From: Gloeothece verrucosa PCC 7822
Lineage (GTDB): Bacteria; Cyanobacteriota; Cyanobacteriia; Cyanobacteriales; Microcystaceae
Length of the DNA: 64,000 nt
NCBI RefSeq assembly: GCF_000147335.1
Contig: NC_014501.1
Location: 3,922,001 to 3,986,000 of the forward strand
Direction of reading: 5' to 3'
How positions within the stretch are numbered: the first letter of the stretch is position 1; each line of letters opens with the position of its first letter. Made by a program: the position numbers and the translations under genes. A model generated the notes under the pieces. It had not been told where the DNA came from, searched no databases, and was given only the letters and a program-made list of their open reading frames with translations. Shown here piece after piece: positions 9,319-19,600 of this stretch.

Positions 9319-9481
9319 TTGCTTAACCCCTTATTCTATCGCCGAGAGGGAAATCTTAAATCGATATTTAATTTATTGCCTTGCATCAGTACCTTGATTC
9401 TCGCTGATCGTCCTCTCGGCTTTTGCTGCTTTGATGCTTAGTTCTTTTCTCAGATTTAAATTTAATTATTATAAAAATTTA

Positions 9482-9498
9482 GGTGGGCAATGCCCACC
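9482..9498 (-). terminator. Palindrome GGTGGGCA-N-TGCCCACC, possible terminator
   Basis: A perfect 8-bp inverted repeat with one central base, lying 28 bases past the stop of the minus-strand holin-like gene. Read on the minus strand it is followed by a T-rich tract (TAAATTTTTAT). Such palindromes are also scattered through cyanobacterial genomes as dispersed repeats, so terminator function is inferred. Confidence 0.45.
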
Positions 9499-9525
9499 CG
9501 ACCACAGAAGTATTAAGGATGCACG

Positions 9526-9933
9526 TTATTCAGTAATTTGCTTGTTGCTGGGGGTTCCTGAAATGCTTGGCTGACCCATTGTTTCGGGAAATTTTTCCAC
9601 GAAATAGCTATTTAAAAATGTATTGACTAACGAGAGGATCACTGGCCCAAAAATAAAGCTTAGAAGACCATAGACTCTAAATCCAGGCACAAGAATTGAT
9701 GCTAACCAAAAACAAAGCCCGTTGACAATTAAAGAAAATGTTCCGAAACTGAGAAAATTAATGGGCGTGGAAAAAAATGATAAAACTGGACGAATTGAGG
9801 CATTGACTACACCAATAGCCACCGCAGCAATTAAAGCCGCCGGGAAATTTGCTAAATCTACTCCCGGAAAAATTATGTCAACCACTAATAAGCTGAGAGC
9901 GGTAGCTAATAAAGTTAATAAATTTCCTAACAT
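9526..9933 (-). CDS. Phage-holin-family / DUF360-type small membrane protein
   Basis: 135 aa with four hydrophobic segments at about residues 5-25, 30-47, 58-82 and 88-110 and a polar tail, the pattern of the YvlD/mycobacterial four-TM holin superfamily proteins. The motif GVVNASIRPVLSFFSTPINFLSFG is characteristic of these families. The function of chromosomal members is unknown; no lysin or phage gene is nearby. The start has an excellent ribosome site, AAGGAG 5 bases before ATG. Confidence 0.78.
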   Translation of the reverse strand: MLGNLLTLLATALSLLVVDIIFPGVDLANFPAALIAAVAIGVVNASIRPVLSFFSTPINFLSFGTFSLIVNGLCFWLASILVPGFRVYGLLSFIFGPVILSLVNTFLNSYFVEKFPETMGQPSISGTPSNKQITE

Positions 9934-10158
9934 AGTTTCTCCTTAAACTTACAATCTGTAATATTGAAATTAGCTTTCATGATTTCTACTCTATCGTCAA
10001 AATACTTGTTTTTCCTCTCTACCGAGACAGATTTAGAGTAGGTTTTGCCTGTTGAGGTTCAAAATCGGTAATCAAGATTCATCCTTGTGGAGGAGGCTAT
10101 GTCGATTTTTGCTTGACAAAATAAAAGTATAAATATTGAGTGATATTAAACGAAAACA

Positions 10159-10335
10159 ATGAGACTATTACAATTGATTCTTGCTATCGTTTTACCTCCT
10201 TTAGGAGTATATTTAGCCACCGGAGTCAGCACTACTCTTATTATAAACATTGTACTAACTTTATTAGGTTGGTTGCCGGGTTCTATTCATGCTGTATGGG
10301 TGCTTAGTAAGCAATCCGAACCTTACAATATTTAA
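10159..10335 (+). CDS. YqaE/Pmp3-family two-TM membrane peptide
   Basis: A 58-aa gene (MRLLQLILAIVLPPLGVYLA...). It has two hydrophobic helices joined by a short turn; ILAIVLPPLGVYL, the following LIINIVLTLLGWLPGSIHAVWVL and the overall size are diagnostic of the Pmp3/YqaE/UPF0057 family. Members are stress-linked small plasma-membrane proteins; deletion in yeast hyperpolarises the membrane. A TTGACA at 10113-10118 lies upstream, without a well-spaced -10. Confidence 0.88.
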   Translation: MRLLQLILAIVLPPLGVYLATGVSTTLIINIVLTLLGWLPGSIHAVWVLSKQSEPYNI

Positions 10336-10407
10336 TGAGTCAGCAGCAGGCAGGAGCAGCAGTCAGGAGAGAGAATCTATTACTGATTGCCGATTGCCTG
10401 TTCCCTT

Positions 10408-11580
10408 TTAACTGTTAACTTGTATGACTAAACCGATGGCTGCCCCTCCTAACACTAGCCAAGCCGCATTAAGGCGATAGCGAACTAATAAAACAGCCGA
10501 AATTAGGGTTATTAAAATGGCAGCAATATCAATGGGTAATCTTCCTGAAGATTTAAAAATAACAGTCTGACTTAACCGCAAGGTTACTATCACCATCAAA
10601 GCTACTGAACTAACATTAACAGCATCTAAAAATGCCCCTGTCCATTTTGACTGGCGTAGCTTAGGAATCAGAGGATTAAGAATCAAAACGAAAATAAAAG
10701 AAGGCAAGAAAATCCCAATCGTGGCCACAATTGCCCCAGGAATTCCTAAGATCTGATAGCCGATAAACGTCGAAGTGGATAAAACCGGACCCGGGGTAAA
10801 TTGTCCTACAGCGATCGCATCGAGTAACTGTTGCTGAGTTAGCCAATGATAGGCACCCACTAATTGACCTTCTAAGAAGGCAAATAAGACATATCCACTG
10901 CCAAATAAGACACTGCCGACTTTGAGAAAAAATAACCCCAATTGCCAGAGATTAGGCGTTACCGTTGCGGTTGTAACCGTTGAGCCGGCCAGGGCAAGAT
11001 TCAGTCCTAAGCCTCCAAGAATCATTGAACTGGTGGGTTGATTAGGTAACAAGACTAACCAAATCATCCCCACAATTCCCCCCATTAATAGGGCAACAAT
11101 TTCATCAATTCCTAATAAACATAGCCCCATAACGGCTATCCCAATTAACAAGAGTTTACGACTTTTAACGGCTTTTTTCCCTAGCCGCCACAAGGCATTA
11201 AAAATAACTGCGATCACCACTGGTTTAATGCCGTAAAGTAAGGGAATGACTTGAGGTAAATTGCCGTAGGTTTGATACATCCAAGCCAAAATGCCAGTAA
11301 TGATAACAGCCGGTAAAATAAAACAAATGCCGGCAATCATTAATCCGGGTAACCCTGCATAAAGATAGCCTATATGAATGGCCATTTCTGTAGAATTCGG
11401 GCCAGGAATTAGATTAGTCGCCCCAACTAGGTCGAGAAATTGCGATCGCTCCATCCAAGCGCGACGGGTGACGACTTCATCCTCCATCATAGCAATATGG
11501 GCTGCCGGACCCCCAAACCCAATGATCCCAAGTTTGAGAAAAACGGTAGCTAGTTCAATCAGCCGGTTCGGGGTATTCAT
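10408..11580 (-). CDS. chrA: Chromate efflux transporter, long-chain CHR family
   Basis: 390 aa, the usual length of two-domain ChrA proteins. Each half repeats the CHR signature: FLKLGIIGFGGPAAH with NLIPGPNSTEMAIHIGY in the first, and FFLKVGSVLFGSGYV with VGQFTPGPVLSTSTFIGY in the second. About ten to twelve membrane helices are predicted from hydrophobicity. The family exports chromate with proton exchange; some cyanobacterial homologs are linked to sulfate starvation and their substrate is uncertain. No chrB-type regulator is adjacent. Confidence 0.9.
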   Translation of the reverse strand: MNTPNRLIELATVFLKLGIIGFGGPAAHIAMMEDEVVTRRAWMERSQFLDLVGATNLIPGPNSTEMAIHIGYLYAGLPGLMIAGICFILPAVIITGILAWMYQTYGNLPQVIPLLYGIKPVVIAVIFNALWRLGKKAVKSRKLLLIGIAVMGLCLLGIDEIVALLMGGIVGMIWLVLLPNQPTSSMILGGLGLNLALAGSTVTTATVTPNLWQLGLFFLKVGSVLFGSGYVLFAFLEGQLVGAYHWLTQQQLLDAIAVGQFTPGPVLSTSTFIGYQILGIPGAIVATIGIFLPSFIFVLILNPLIPKLRQSKWTGAFLDAVNVSSVALMVIVTLRLSQTVIFKSSGRLPIDIAAILITLISAVLLVRYRLNAAWLVLGGAAIGLVIQVNS

Positions 11581-11740
11581 AGTGCAATAGCCAAAACGCT
11601 AATGATAAATAGGTCTTTGTCAAGAATTATAAACTCCCGGAAACTTTATTCCTAATTTGGGTTTCGGTGTTTTTTCGCTTTTGTGCCCTCTGTAAATCAT
11701 TTAAGCTATTTATAAGACTTTTTTTAAATTATTAAAAACG

Positions 11741-13270
11741 ATGCTGGCTACGATTTGGAGTGCCTCAATTGTTGGCATAGATGCGGTGAAAGTGGGAGTG
11801 GAAGTGGATGTGTCTGGAGGACTCCCGGCAATTACTGTGGTGGGTTTACCGGATCTAGCCGTTCAAGAGTCTCGAGAAAGAGTAAAATCGGCTCTTAGAA
11901 ATGCCGGTTTTGCGGTTCCTGTGCGGAAAATTGTCGTTAATTTGACCCCCGCCGATTTACGCAAAGAGGGGCCCTGTTTTGATTTACCTATTAGTCTAGG
12001 CATCTTAGCCGCTTCAGAACAAGTGGATGCCGAGTTATTAGGGGATTATTTATTTTTAGGAGAGTTATCGCTTGATGGCAGTTTACGCCCGGTTACAGGG
12101 GTTTTACCCATCGCCGCCGCCGCTAAACGCTTGGGAATGGTGGGAATGGTGGTAGCGGCTGATAATGTTAGAGAAGCGGCTGTGGTGAAAGATCTTTCGG
12201 TATATGGTTTTAAACATTTAACCGAAGTGGCTGAGTTTCTCTCTCATCCAGAAGATTATACCCCAGTAAAACTTGATGCTAAGACAGAATTGAAAAGCGC
12301 GGCAGAACCAGTTTTAAACTTAAAAGATGTTAAAGGACAAAATCATGCCCGTCGTGCCTTGGAAATTGCGGCAGCCGGGGGACATAATTTAATTTTTGTG
12401 GGTCCGCCGGGTTCGGGGAAAACGATGTTAGCGCGGCGTTTACCGGGCATATTACCGCCTCTAGAGTTTGATGAGTCTCTGGAAGTGTCTCAAATTCATT
12501 CGGTGGCTGGTTTTCTTAAGAATAAGGGGTCTTTGATTAAACAGCGTCCTTTTCGGAGTCCTCATCATTCGGCCTCGGGTCCTTCTCTGGTGGGTGGGGG
12601 GTCTTTTCCTCGTCCGGGTGAGATATCATTGGCACATCGGGGAGTGTTATTTCTCGATGAACTGACTGAGTTTAAGCGTAGTGTTCTGGAGTTTTTGCGG
12701 CAGCCGCTAGAAGATGGGTATGTGAGTATTTCTAGGACTCGTCAATCGGTGACTTTTCCGGCACAATTTACTTTAGTGGCGAGTACAAATCCTTGCCCTT
12801 GCGGCTATTTTGGTGATCCTATTCAAAACTGTACTTGTTCTCCTAGGCTAAGAGAGCAGTATTGGGCTAAATTATCGGGTCCGTTGATGGACCGTATAGA
12901 CTTACAGGTGGGGGTTAACCGTCTTAAACCCGAGGAGATGACCACCTCTGAAACGGGGGAAGCGTCGGAGAATGTTAGGGATAGGGTGATAGCGGCACGG
13001 GAAAGGGCATATTATCGTTTTAAAGATGATTCTAGCATACGCTGCAATGCTCAAATGCAATCGAATCATTTACGGAATTTTTGTCAGTTGGATGATGCTA
13101 GTCGCAATTTGTTAGAGGGGGCTATCCGCCGCTTAGGACTGTCTGCAAGGGCGATGGACCGTATTTTGAAGGTATCACGAACTATTGCTGATTTGGCGGC
13201 AGAGGAGGCGATTAAAACTCATCATGTTGCTGAGGCGATTCAATACCGGACTATTGATAGGATGAGTTGA
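11741..13270 (+). CDS. YifB/ComM-type Mg-chelatase-like AAA+ ATPase
   Basis: 509 aa, full length for the family. The N-terminal LonC-like domain contains VEVDVSGGLPAITVVGLPD. The AAA+ core has Walker A GPPGSGKTMLARRLPG near residue 222, Walker B VLFLDEL, and a Cys cluster NPCPCGYFGDP...NCTCSP. The C-terminal Mg-chelatase domain ends in SARAMDRILKVSRTIADLA. ComM is a hexameric helicase that promotes branch migration during natural transformation, so this copy may support DNA uptake or recombination. No competence genes are adjacent. Confidence 0.92.
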   Translation: MLATIWSASIVGIDAVKVGVEVDVSGGLPAITVVGLPDLAVQESRERVKSALRNAGFAVPVRKIVVNLTPADLRKEGPCFDLPISLGILAASEQVDAELLGDYLFLGELSLDGSLRPVTGVLPIAAAAKRLGMVGMVVAADNVREAAVVKDLSVYGFKHLTEVAEFLSHPEDYTPVKLDAKTELKSAAEPVLNLKDVKGQNHARRALEIAAAGGHNLIFVGPPGSGKTMLARRLPGILPPLEFDESLEVSQIHSVAGFLKNKGSLIKQRPFRSPHHSASGPSLVGGGSFPRPGEISLAHRGVLFLDELTEFKRSVLEFLRQPLEDGYVSISRTRQSVTFPAQFTLVASTNPCPCGYFGDPIQNCTCSPRLREQYWAKLSGPLMDRIDLQVGVNRLKPEEMTTSETGEASENVRDRVIAARERAYYRFKDDSSIRCNAQMQSNHLRNFCQLDDASRNLLEGAIRRLGLSARAMDRILKVSRTIADLAAEEAIKTHHVAEAIQYRTIDRMS

Positions 13271-13360
13271 TTTATTAGGTTAATTTTGTCCGCAGATGAA
13301 CACAGATGAATTAAACGATAATAATTGCTAGAAATGTAGAGTTATTATCTGGCAATAAGT

Positions 13361-13618
13361 CTATTGTTGATTATCTGATAATCCTGTTAAATGTTTCAAA
13401 ATTAGGTCTAGTTTACCGTTAACTTCTTGTCTAAGTTCCGACATTTCGGTGGTCAATTTCTCAACATCTTCCTCTAATAATTTAAATGCTTCACCTATCC
13501 AACCTTGAGGATCAACTACTTGATCTAATTCTTGTAGTCCATCTTCTAATTTATTAATTCGACGTTCTAATGCGGCATATTTTCTATAAAGGTCATGAAT
13601 TCTTGTATTTTCACTCAT
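13361..13618 (-). CDS. Small coiled-coil hypothetical protein
   Basis: 85 aa, acidic, predicted as two amphipathic helices (residues 8-32 and 44-80) with heptad-like Leu/Ile spacing; no signal peptide or known domain. Not recognised. It lies convergent with the ComM gene, about 90 bp from it, and its upstream region contains the promoter of the TPR operon on the other strand. Coding is supported by a clean in-frame ATG and ordinary composition, not by family evidence. Confidence 0.55.
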   Translation of the reverse strand: MSENTRIHDLYRKYAALERRINKLEDGLQELDQVVDPQGWIGEAFKLLEEDVEKLTTEMSELRQEVNGKLDLILKHLTGLSDNQQ

Positions 13619-13977
13619 CAGTTAGTTTATACTCCCATATAATCAGATGCTCTTTTGAAACGGATTCTACATTTAGGATAACAAACTGGTGTCAGTAAGT
13701 ACCTAAGCAACAGATTGCACATCCAATGCTATTCCCTGTTCGAGCGTTCCCCTATTCTCCACTCTCAGAGGGGAGAGGGGTAGGGGGTGAGGGTAGTTCC
13801 CTCTCTACATTTTACGCTTAATGGAAGCCCACCTACTTAAATGAGTTTTACTTGACAATTTAGGATTTTCTGGCTATATAGGGGATAGATAGCCTTTGTT
13901 ACCTTAATAAGGTCTATTTTATTGACTTTTCTATTGCCTCTTTCAGCTAAATAGGCGAGAAAAACTGAACAAAAGTT
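13619..13977. other. Divergent intergenic region with G-rich repeat and promoter
   Basis: The region contains a G-rich dispersed-repeat-like stretch at about 13755-13795 (runs of GGGGAGAGGGG and GGGGGTGAGGG next to pyrimidine-rich sequence that can fold back on it). The rightward promoter at 13852-13880 follows. No gene is seen. Confidence 0.45.
13852..13880 (+). promoter_or_regulatory. Sigma-70-type promoter for the TPR/CHAT locus
   Basis: TTGACA at 13852-13857 and TATATA at 13875-13880 are separated by 17 bases, a near-consensus vegetative promoter. It lies about 97 bases before the ATG of the membrane TPR gene at 13978 and reads towards it. Confidence 0.6.
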
Positions 13978-15285
13978 ATGGACAGCCCCATAGATTCATC
14001 ATTAAAAATTTATCAGTCTGCTTTAGAAATCGTTGCACAGTCTAAACGTTCTCCTTCAAAAGAACAAGTTTTAGATGTTTTATTGGCTAGAGATAGTCTC
14101 AAAAATGCGTTAAGTAATCAAGAAAAAATCCCCCATGACCTTGTATTTAAAATTGTCGAGTTAGATTCATGTTTGAAAAAACAGGCTTATAAAATCAATC
14201 GAGTTCTAAACTTAGAAGGATATCGGGGTAGTTTGCCTACTCAACCTGAAGATTGGTGGTGGCATTTAGAAACCACAGGAGATGGTCATTCGGGTGATAA
14301 TTTGGATGGGTTATGGAAGATTCTAAGAGCCATTTTATGGACAGGCAATTTATCACTATTAATAGCAATCATTCCTCGGTTTTTGAGTGCTGGAGCAGGA
14401 TTAGGAGGGGCTTTGGGGGTAGTTATACCAAGCTTATTAACCCTAGTTAATGCCCGAAGTGAATTCACGGAAACTGGACAAAAAGAACTGGAAAAATGGT
14501 TAGTTAAATGGGGGATTAAACCCCATTGCCATGAAAAGATAAAATTAGGATTGACATTTTTGGTTTCGCTTGTATTGTTTTTAATTTGGTGGCAGGGTTT
14601 ACCTTTCTTTGCTGAATTATCTAATAAACGAGGCTACGAAATTTATAAAAACGGGCAATTGGCAACAGCAGAAGAAAAATATTTAAAAGCGATTGCCGTC
14701 GATCCTGATAATCTATCTGCTCATTATAATTTGGGTAATCTCTATGAAGATTTGCAGAACTTTCAAGAAGCTCGCAAGTATTATTTAATTGCCGCTAAAG
14801 GCGATATTCCAGAGGCTTATAATAACTTAGGTCGTTTGTCAATTGTAGAGAAAAAATATCCACAGGCAGTCTTTTGGCTACAACAAGGAATAGGAATACA
14901 AGGGTCAAAACCTCTTAACGTTCAATACAGTCTTTATAAAAATCTTGGATGGGTAAGATTTGAGCAAAAAAGATATGATAAGGCTGAGGAAGCACTTTCT
15001 ACTGCTATTGATTTGGTGGAAACGGCAACTAAAGACGAAATTGCTCAAATCCGGAATCGAGGTTCTGCCTCTTGTTTACTAGGGCAGATACTAACACAAC
15101 GACCAAGGGCAAAGCAAATAGCTTTACAACAAAAGCAGGAACAGAAAATATTAAAACAATGGCAACAATGCTATGAGCTAGTCTCTTATACTCCTGCCAA
15201 AGAGCGTAGCTTAGAGGAGGATGATTGGCTTTATCTTGCTTGTAATAAATTAAAAGAGGCTCACAAATCATGCGAAAGTCACTAA
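13978..15285 (+). CDS. Membrane-anchored TPR protein
   Basis: 435 aa. Residues 1-110 are a helical soluble domain with a striking QPEDWWWHLE segment. Hydrophobic segments lie at about 117-132, 137-155 and 190-212. After the last one comes a series of TPR units (residues 215-345; for example AHYNLGNLYEDLQNFQEARKYY and AYNNLGRL). This suggests an inner-membrane protein displaying a TPR array. It overlaps the next gene by 16 bases, so the two are coupled, and a near-consensus promoter precedes it. I do not recognise the N-terminal domain; its size and place before TPRs resemble the adaptor domains seen in CHAT/NACHT conflict systems, but that is inference. Confidence 0.72.
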   Translation: MDSPIDSSLKIYQSALEIVAQSKRSPSKEQVLDVLLARDSLKNALSNQEKIPHDLVFKIVELDSCLKKQAYKINRVLNLEGYRGSLPTQPEDWWWHLETTGDGHSGDNLDGLWKILRAILWTGNLSLLIAIIPRFLSAGAGLGGALGVVIPSLLTLVNARSEFTETGQKELEKWLVKWGIKPHCHEKIKLGLTFLVSLVLFLIWWQGLPFFAELSNKRGYEIYKNGQLATAEEKYLKAIAVDPDNLSAHYNLGNLYEDLQNFQEARKYYLIAAKGDIPEAYNNLGRLSIVEKKYPQAVFWLQQGIGIQGSKPLNVQYSLYKNLGWVRFEQKRYDKAEEALSTAIDLVETATKDEIAQIRNRGSASCLLGQILTQRPRAKQIALQQKQEQKILKQWQQCYELVSYTPAKERSLEEDDWLYLACNKLKEAHKSCESH

Positions 15286-16334
15286 TTTTTTATTTAGCTT
15301 TTCTCGGTCTTGTTTTGCCGGAGTTAGTTTTTTCTAGTGTAGTTTATGCAGCAGAATTTCATGTCATCTTAAAAGTTAAAGGGAATGTTCAGATTAAACG
15401 CATTAACTCGGCAAAGTTTCAAGCGGCTAAAGAAAAAGATCGCCTTAGTTCTTCTGACAAATTAAATTTAGGCAAGGGTGCATCTGCCCTCATCATGTGT
15501 AGTGATTCCAATCGGTGGATAGTTCCTGACGGTAAAGTATCTTCGGTTTCTGAGGGGTGTTCAACAAGTCCTAAAAACTCTCCTAAACCCTCTAAAAGTG
15601 GTACTCGTTCTCCTAATGAAACTATTCCCTATATCATCAGTCCCCGAAATACGGCGCTACTGAATGACCGTCCTTTATTGCGTTGGAATGGGGTAGCAGG
15701 AGCAACTAATTATATAGTACAGATACAAGGAGGTGATTTAGATTGGAAAACTCAAAACAGCAATACTGAGATCGTCTATTCTGGCCAACAACCTCTACAA
15801 AAAGGAATGCGCTATCTTGTGGTAGTTACTACAGATAAAGGCACTTCTTCTGAGGAGGAACAAGGGGTTACTATGCGGTTTAATATTTTGGATGAGGAAA
15901 AAGCCAAGTTAGTCCAACAACAAGCGGCGCAAATAATACAACAAAACTTAACCCCAGAAGCCGAAAAGTTAGCCTTAGCTATTTTATATCGCCAAAATGA
16001 GTTGAGGGCAGAGGCGATCTCACTTTTGGAAGGGTTGGTTAAGCAGAAAAGTCAGACAATGGCGGTTTATGGGCTACTAGGAGATCTTTATTTTGAGGTA
16101 GGATTAAATCAATTGGCTAAACAGCCTTATTTAAAAGCTTGGGAATTGGCAAAAAAGTCTGAGGATACCGAAGGACAAGCGGACATAGAAAAAGAGTTAG
16201 GAATGGTAGAGTATGGGTTAGGAAGTAAGAATGCGGCAAGGGAATGGTTTGAAAAAGCCAAGGCAAATTATGCGGCATTGGGAGATTGTTCTCAAGTGCA
16301 AGAGTTGGATGAATTAATGTCTAATAATTTTTAA
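15270..16334 (+). CDS. Secreted FecR-like / TPR protein
   Basis: 354 aa with a clear signal peptide (residues 1-27, cleavage probably after VYAA). Residues 28-95 resemble the FecR beta domain (VKGNVQIKR...DRLSSSDKLNLGKGASALIMC). Residues 115-205 look like a fibronectin/Ig-like beta sandwich (PLLRWNGVAGATNYIVQI). The C-terminus has TPR-like helices (AVYGLLGDLYFEVGLNQLAKQPY). It probably works in the periplasm. It overlaps the preceding TPR gene and precedes the secreted CHAT gene. The same general plan, beta domain then helical repeats, recurs in DUF928 beside the second CHAT gene at 51.7 kb. Confidence 0.65.
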   Translation: MRKSLIFYLAFLGLVLPELVFSSVVYAAEFHVILKVKGNVQIKRINSAKFQAAKEKDRLSSSDKLNLGKGASALIMCSDSNRWIVPDGKVSSVSEGCSTSPKNSPKPSKSGTRSPNETIPYIISPRNTALLNDRPLLRWNGVAGATNYIVQIQGGDLDWKTQNSNTEIVYSGQQPLQKGMRYLVVVTTDKGTSSEEEQGVTMRFNILDEEKAKLVQQQAAQIIQQNLTPEAEKLALAILYRQNELRAEAISLLEGLVKQKSQTMAVYGLLGDLYFEVGLNQLAKQPYLKAWELAKKSEDTEGQADIEKELGMVEYGLGSKNAAREWFEKAKANYAALGDCSQVQELDELMSNNF

Positions 16335-16510
16335 GGGAGGTATTGTTATGGATGAATCCTTTGCTCCCCTCCCGGGGGGTTGGGGGGATCGAATTTGTAG
16401 TATACATTTAGGAAATCTTTGGCTTTAAGTCAGAACCTTGACCCGCCTTTAACTTAAGTTCAAGCGTCACAGGAAAAGTCATCTTTAGATGACTAATATA
16501 AAATCTATAA

Positions 16511-16570
16511 ATGAAATGCTAGTCCCTTTAGTGGACTTAAGCTATTAGCCCTGAAATTAATTTCAGGGCG
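16511..16570. repeat. Dispersed inverted-repeat pair upstream of the CHAT gene
   Basis: Two hairpins in tandem: AGTCC-N7-GGACT at about 16521-16537, and a perfect 22-bp palindrome at 16548-16569 whose half is GCCCTGAAATT. The arrangement resembles palindromic elements dispersed in Chroococcales genomes. It lies in the 288-bp gap between the FecR-like gene and the CHAT gene and could attenuate read-through or stabilise RNA ends. Confidence 0.6.
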
Positions 16571-16622
16571 GGTTATGAAACTTGATTAAAAATTTACATA
16601 TTTATAAAAACCAGGAAAACTT

Positions 16623-19600
16623 ATGCTAAAATCCAGTAATATTTTATTCTTCAGTCTAATTTTATTAACCTTTCCCCAAGCAACAGCACTCAGTTTAACC
16701 GAAAAAAAAGTCAATATTTCATGGCAACAAACCAGAGAAATTGCTCAAAAAGATGAAGCCGCCCAAGCAGAAAGACTCTTTAATGAAGGGATGGAACTGT
16801 ATAAGCAACTCACAGCAGAGTCTAGGCAACAAGCGATACAAAAATGGGAAGAAGCACTACCTTTTTATAAAACCTTGGGAGATAAATCTCAAGAGGCTGA
16901 GACACTTTACTGGCTTGGCTACGTTTACGATGATTTAGGAGAGCGGCAAAAAGCCTTGGACTATTACAACCAAGCTCTGCCCATATTTCGGGCAACCGGC
17001 GATCGCTCAGGGGAAGCTACTACCCTCACGGGTATTGGGGCTGTGTACGACAATTTGGGAGAGCGGCAAAAAGCCTTGGACTATTACAACCAAGCTCTGC
17101 CCCTATCACGGGCAACCGGCGATCGCTCAGGGGAAGTTACTACCCTCACGGGTATTGGCTTAGTGTACTCCAAATTAGGAGAGCCGCAAAAAGCCTTGGA
17201 CTATTACAACCAAGCTCTGCCCCTATCACGGGCAACCGGCGATCACTCAGGGGAAGCTACTACCCTCACGGGTATTGGGGCTGTGTACGACAATTTGGGA
17301 GAGCGGCAAAAAGCCTTGGACTATTACAACCAAGCTCTGCCCATATTTCGGGCAACCGGCGATTGCTCAGGGGAAGCACGTACCCTCACGGGTATTGGCG
17401 GTGTGTGCGACAATTTGGGAGAGCGGCAAAAAGCCTTGGACTATTACAACCAAGCTCTGCCCATATTTCGGGCAACCGGCGATCGCTCAGGGGAAGCCGT
17501 TACCCTCAACAATATTGGCGCTGTGTACCACAAATTGGGAGAGCCGCAAAAAGCCTTAGACTATTACAACCAAGCCCTGCCCATATATCGGGCAACCGGC
17601 GATCGTTATGGTGAAGCACGTACCCTCACGGGTATTGGCGCTGTGTACGACAATTTAGGAGAGCCGCAAAAAGCCTTGGACTATTACAACCAAGCTCTGC
17701 CCATATTGCGGGCAACCGGCGATCGCTATGGGGAAGCTGCTACCCTCACGGGTATTGGCGGTGTGTACGACAAATTGGGAGAGCGGCAAAAAGCCTTGGA
17801 CTATTACAACCAAGCGCTGCCCATATTTCGGGCAACCGGCGCTCGCTCAGGGGAAGCGGTTACCCTGACGGGTATTGGCGGTGTGTACCACAAATTGGGA
17901 GAGCCGCAAAAAGCCTTGGACTATTACAACCAAGCGCTGCCCATATATCGGGCAACCGGCGATCGCTCAGGGGAAGCCGTTACCCTCAACAATATTGGCG
18001 CTGTGTACCACAAATTGGGAGAGCCGCAAAAAGCCTTGGACTATTACAACCAAGCCCTGCCCATATATCGGGCAACCGGCGATCGCTATGGGGAAGCGGA
18101 TACCCTCAACAATATTGGCGCTGTGTACCACAATTTGGGAGAGCCGCAAAAAGCCTTGGACTATTACAACCAAGTGCTGCCCATATATCGGGCAACCGGC
18201 GATCGCTCAGGGGAAGCTCTTACCCTTTACTGGATAGCTTACACTGAAAAAAATCGAGGCAATCTTAAAGCCGCGCTTCCCTTCATGGAAGACTCGATTA
18301 AAATTATTGAAGACCTCCGCAGCAACGTGGCTAGTCCTGAACTGCGAGAGTCTTACTTTTCTACAGTACAAAATTATTATGCTTTCTACATCGACCTGCT
18401 GATGCAGTTGCACCAAGAAGACCCCAATAAAGGATACAATAGCCAAGCCTTTAATGCCAGTGAAAAGACTCGCGCCCGTACTCTCCTAGAACTCCTCAGC
18501 GAAGCCAAGGCAGATATTCGTCAGGGAGTGAAACCTGAACTATTAGCACAAGAAAGGGAGCTAGAACAACAACTAGATGCTATTGAAAAACGACGTATAG
18601 AAGTATTAAGCGGCAACCCAACAGAGGAACAAAAAACCGCTATTGAAAAAGAACGGGACAACCTTTTATCTCAATATCAAGATATACAAGCTCAAATTCG
18701 CGCTAAAAGTCCCCGCTATGCCGAATTAAAATATCCTCAACCTCTAACCCTCCAAGAAGTTCAACAGCAGGTTTTAGACAAAGATACGGTTTTATTAGAG
18801 TATTCTTTAGGACAGGAACGGAGTTATCTCTGGGTAGTCACCACAGAAGGAATGACTAGCTATCCTCTCCCCTCCCAAAAAGAAATAGAAAAATTAGCCC
18901 AAGAGTTGCAAAATGGCATCTTATATGATAAAGATAATCTCGATGGGATTACTAAAGCCGCTTCCGAACTAAGTCAAAAAATCTTAGCACCTGCCGCCCC
19001 TCAACTGAACAAAAAGCGGATCTTAGTCGTTGCAGATGGCATCTTACAATATATCCCCTTTGCCGCCCTTTCCCTTCCTGGTAACCAAGAACCCCTGATG
19101 ACTCAATATGAAGTCGTTAATTTGCCCTCTAGTTCAACTCTAGCAACGATTAGAAATGAAACCAAGGAAAGAAAAACAGCCCCAAAAACTTTAGCTATTT
19201 TTGCCGATCCGGTCTTCAGTAGCAATGATGAAAGACTAAAAAACCCCGTAAATGCCCAAACTAAAACCGAAGATTTATCCATAAGTGCCTTGACTCGTTC
19301 AGCAGAAGAATCAGAGATAAAATTAATTAGATTAGAGGGAACTCGTCAGGAAGCAGAAGCTATAGTTAAATTGATGTCCGAGAATGAAAGAAGCTACACC
19401 TCTGATTTTGAGGCTAATTTAACCAATGCTACCAGTCCTCAACTCAATCAATACCGTATCATTCATTTTGCAACTCATGGTATTCTCAATACTAATTCAC
19501 CAGAATTATCAGGGGTGGTAATGTCCCTGGTGGATAATAAAGGAAATACAATTAATGGTTTTTTGCGGCTTCATGAAATTTTTAACCTGAAACTCTCTGC

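Noticed and set aside
10408..11580. Heavy-metal resistance island around chrA
   Set aside because: Neighbours are unrelated housekeeping genes and no other metal genes or mobile elements are present.
16923..18222. Possible CRISPR array
   Set aside because: Units are contiguous coding repeats without spacers; no cas genes in the window.
17275..18237. Alternative-frame ORFs of 80-120 codons and one minus-strand ORF within the repeat array
   Set aside because: The 120-base unit is divisible by three, so any frame open in one unit stays open in many. They repeat the same meaningless peptide and lack start signals; the TPR frame explains the region.
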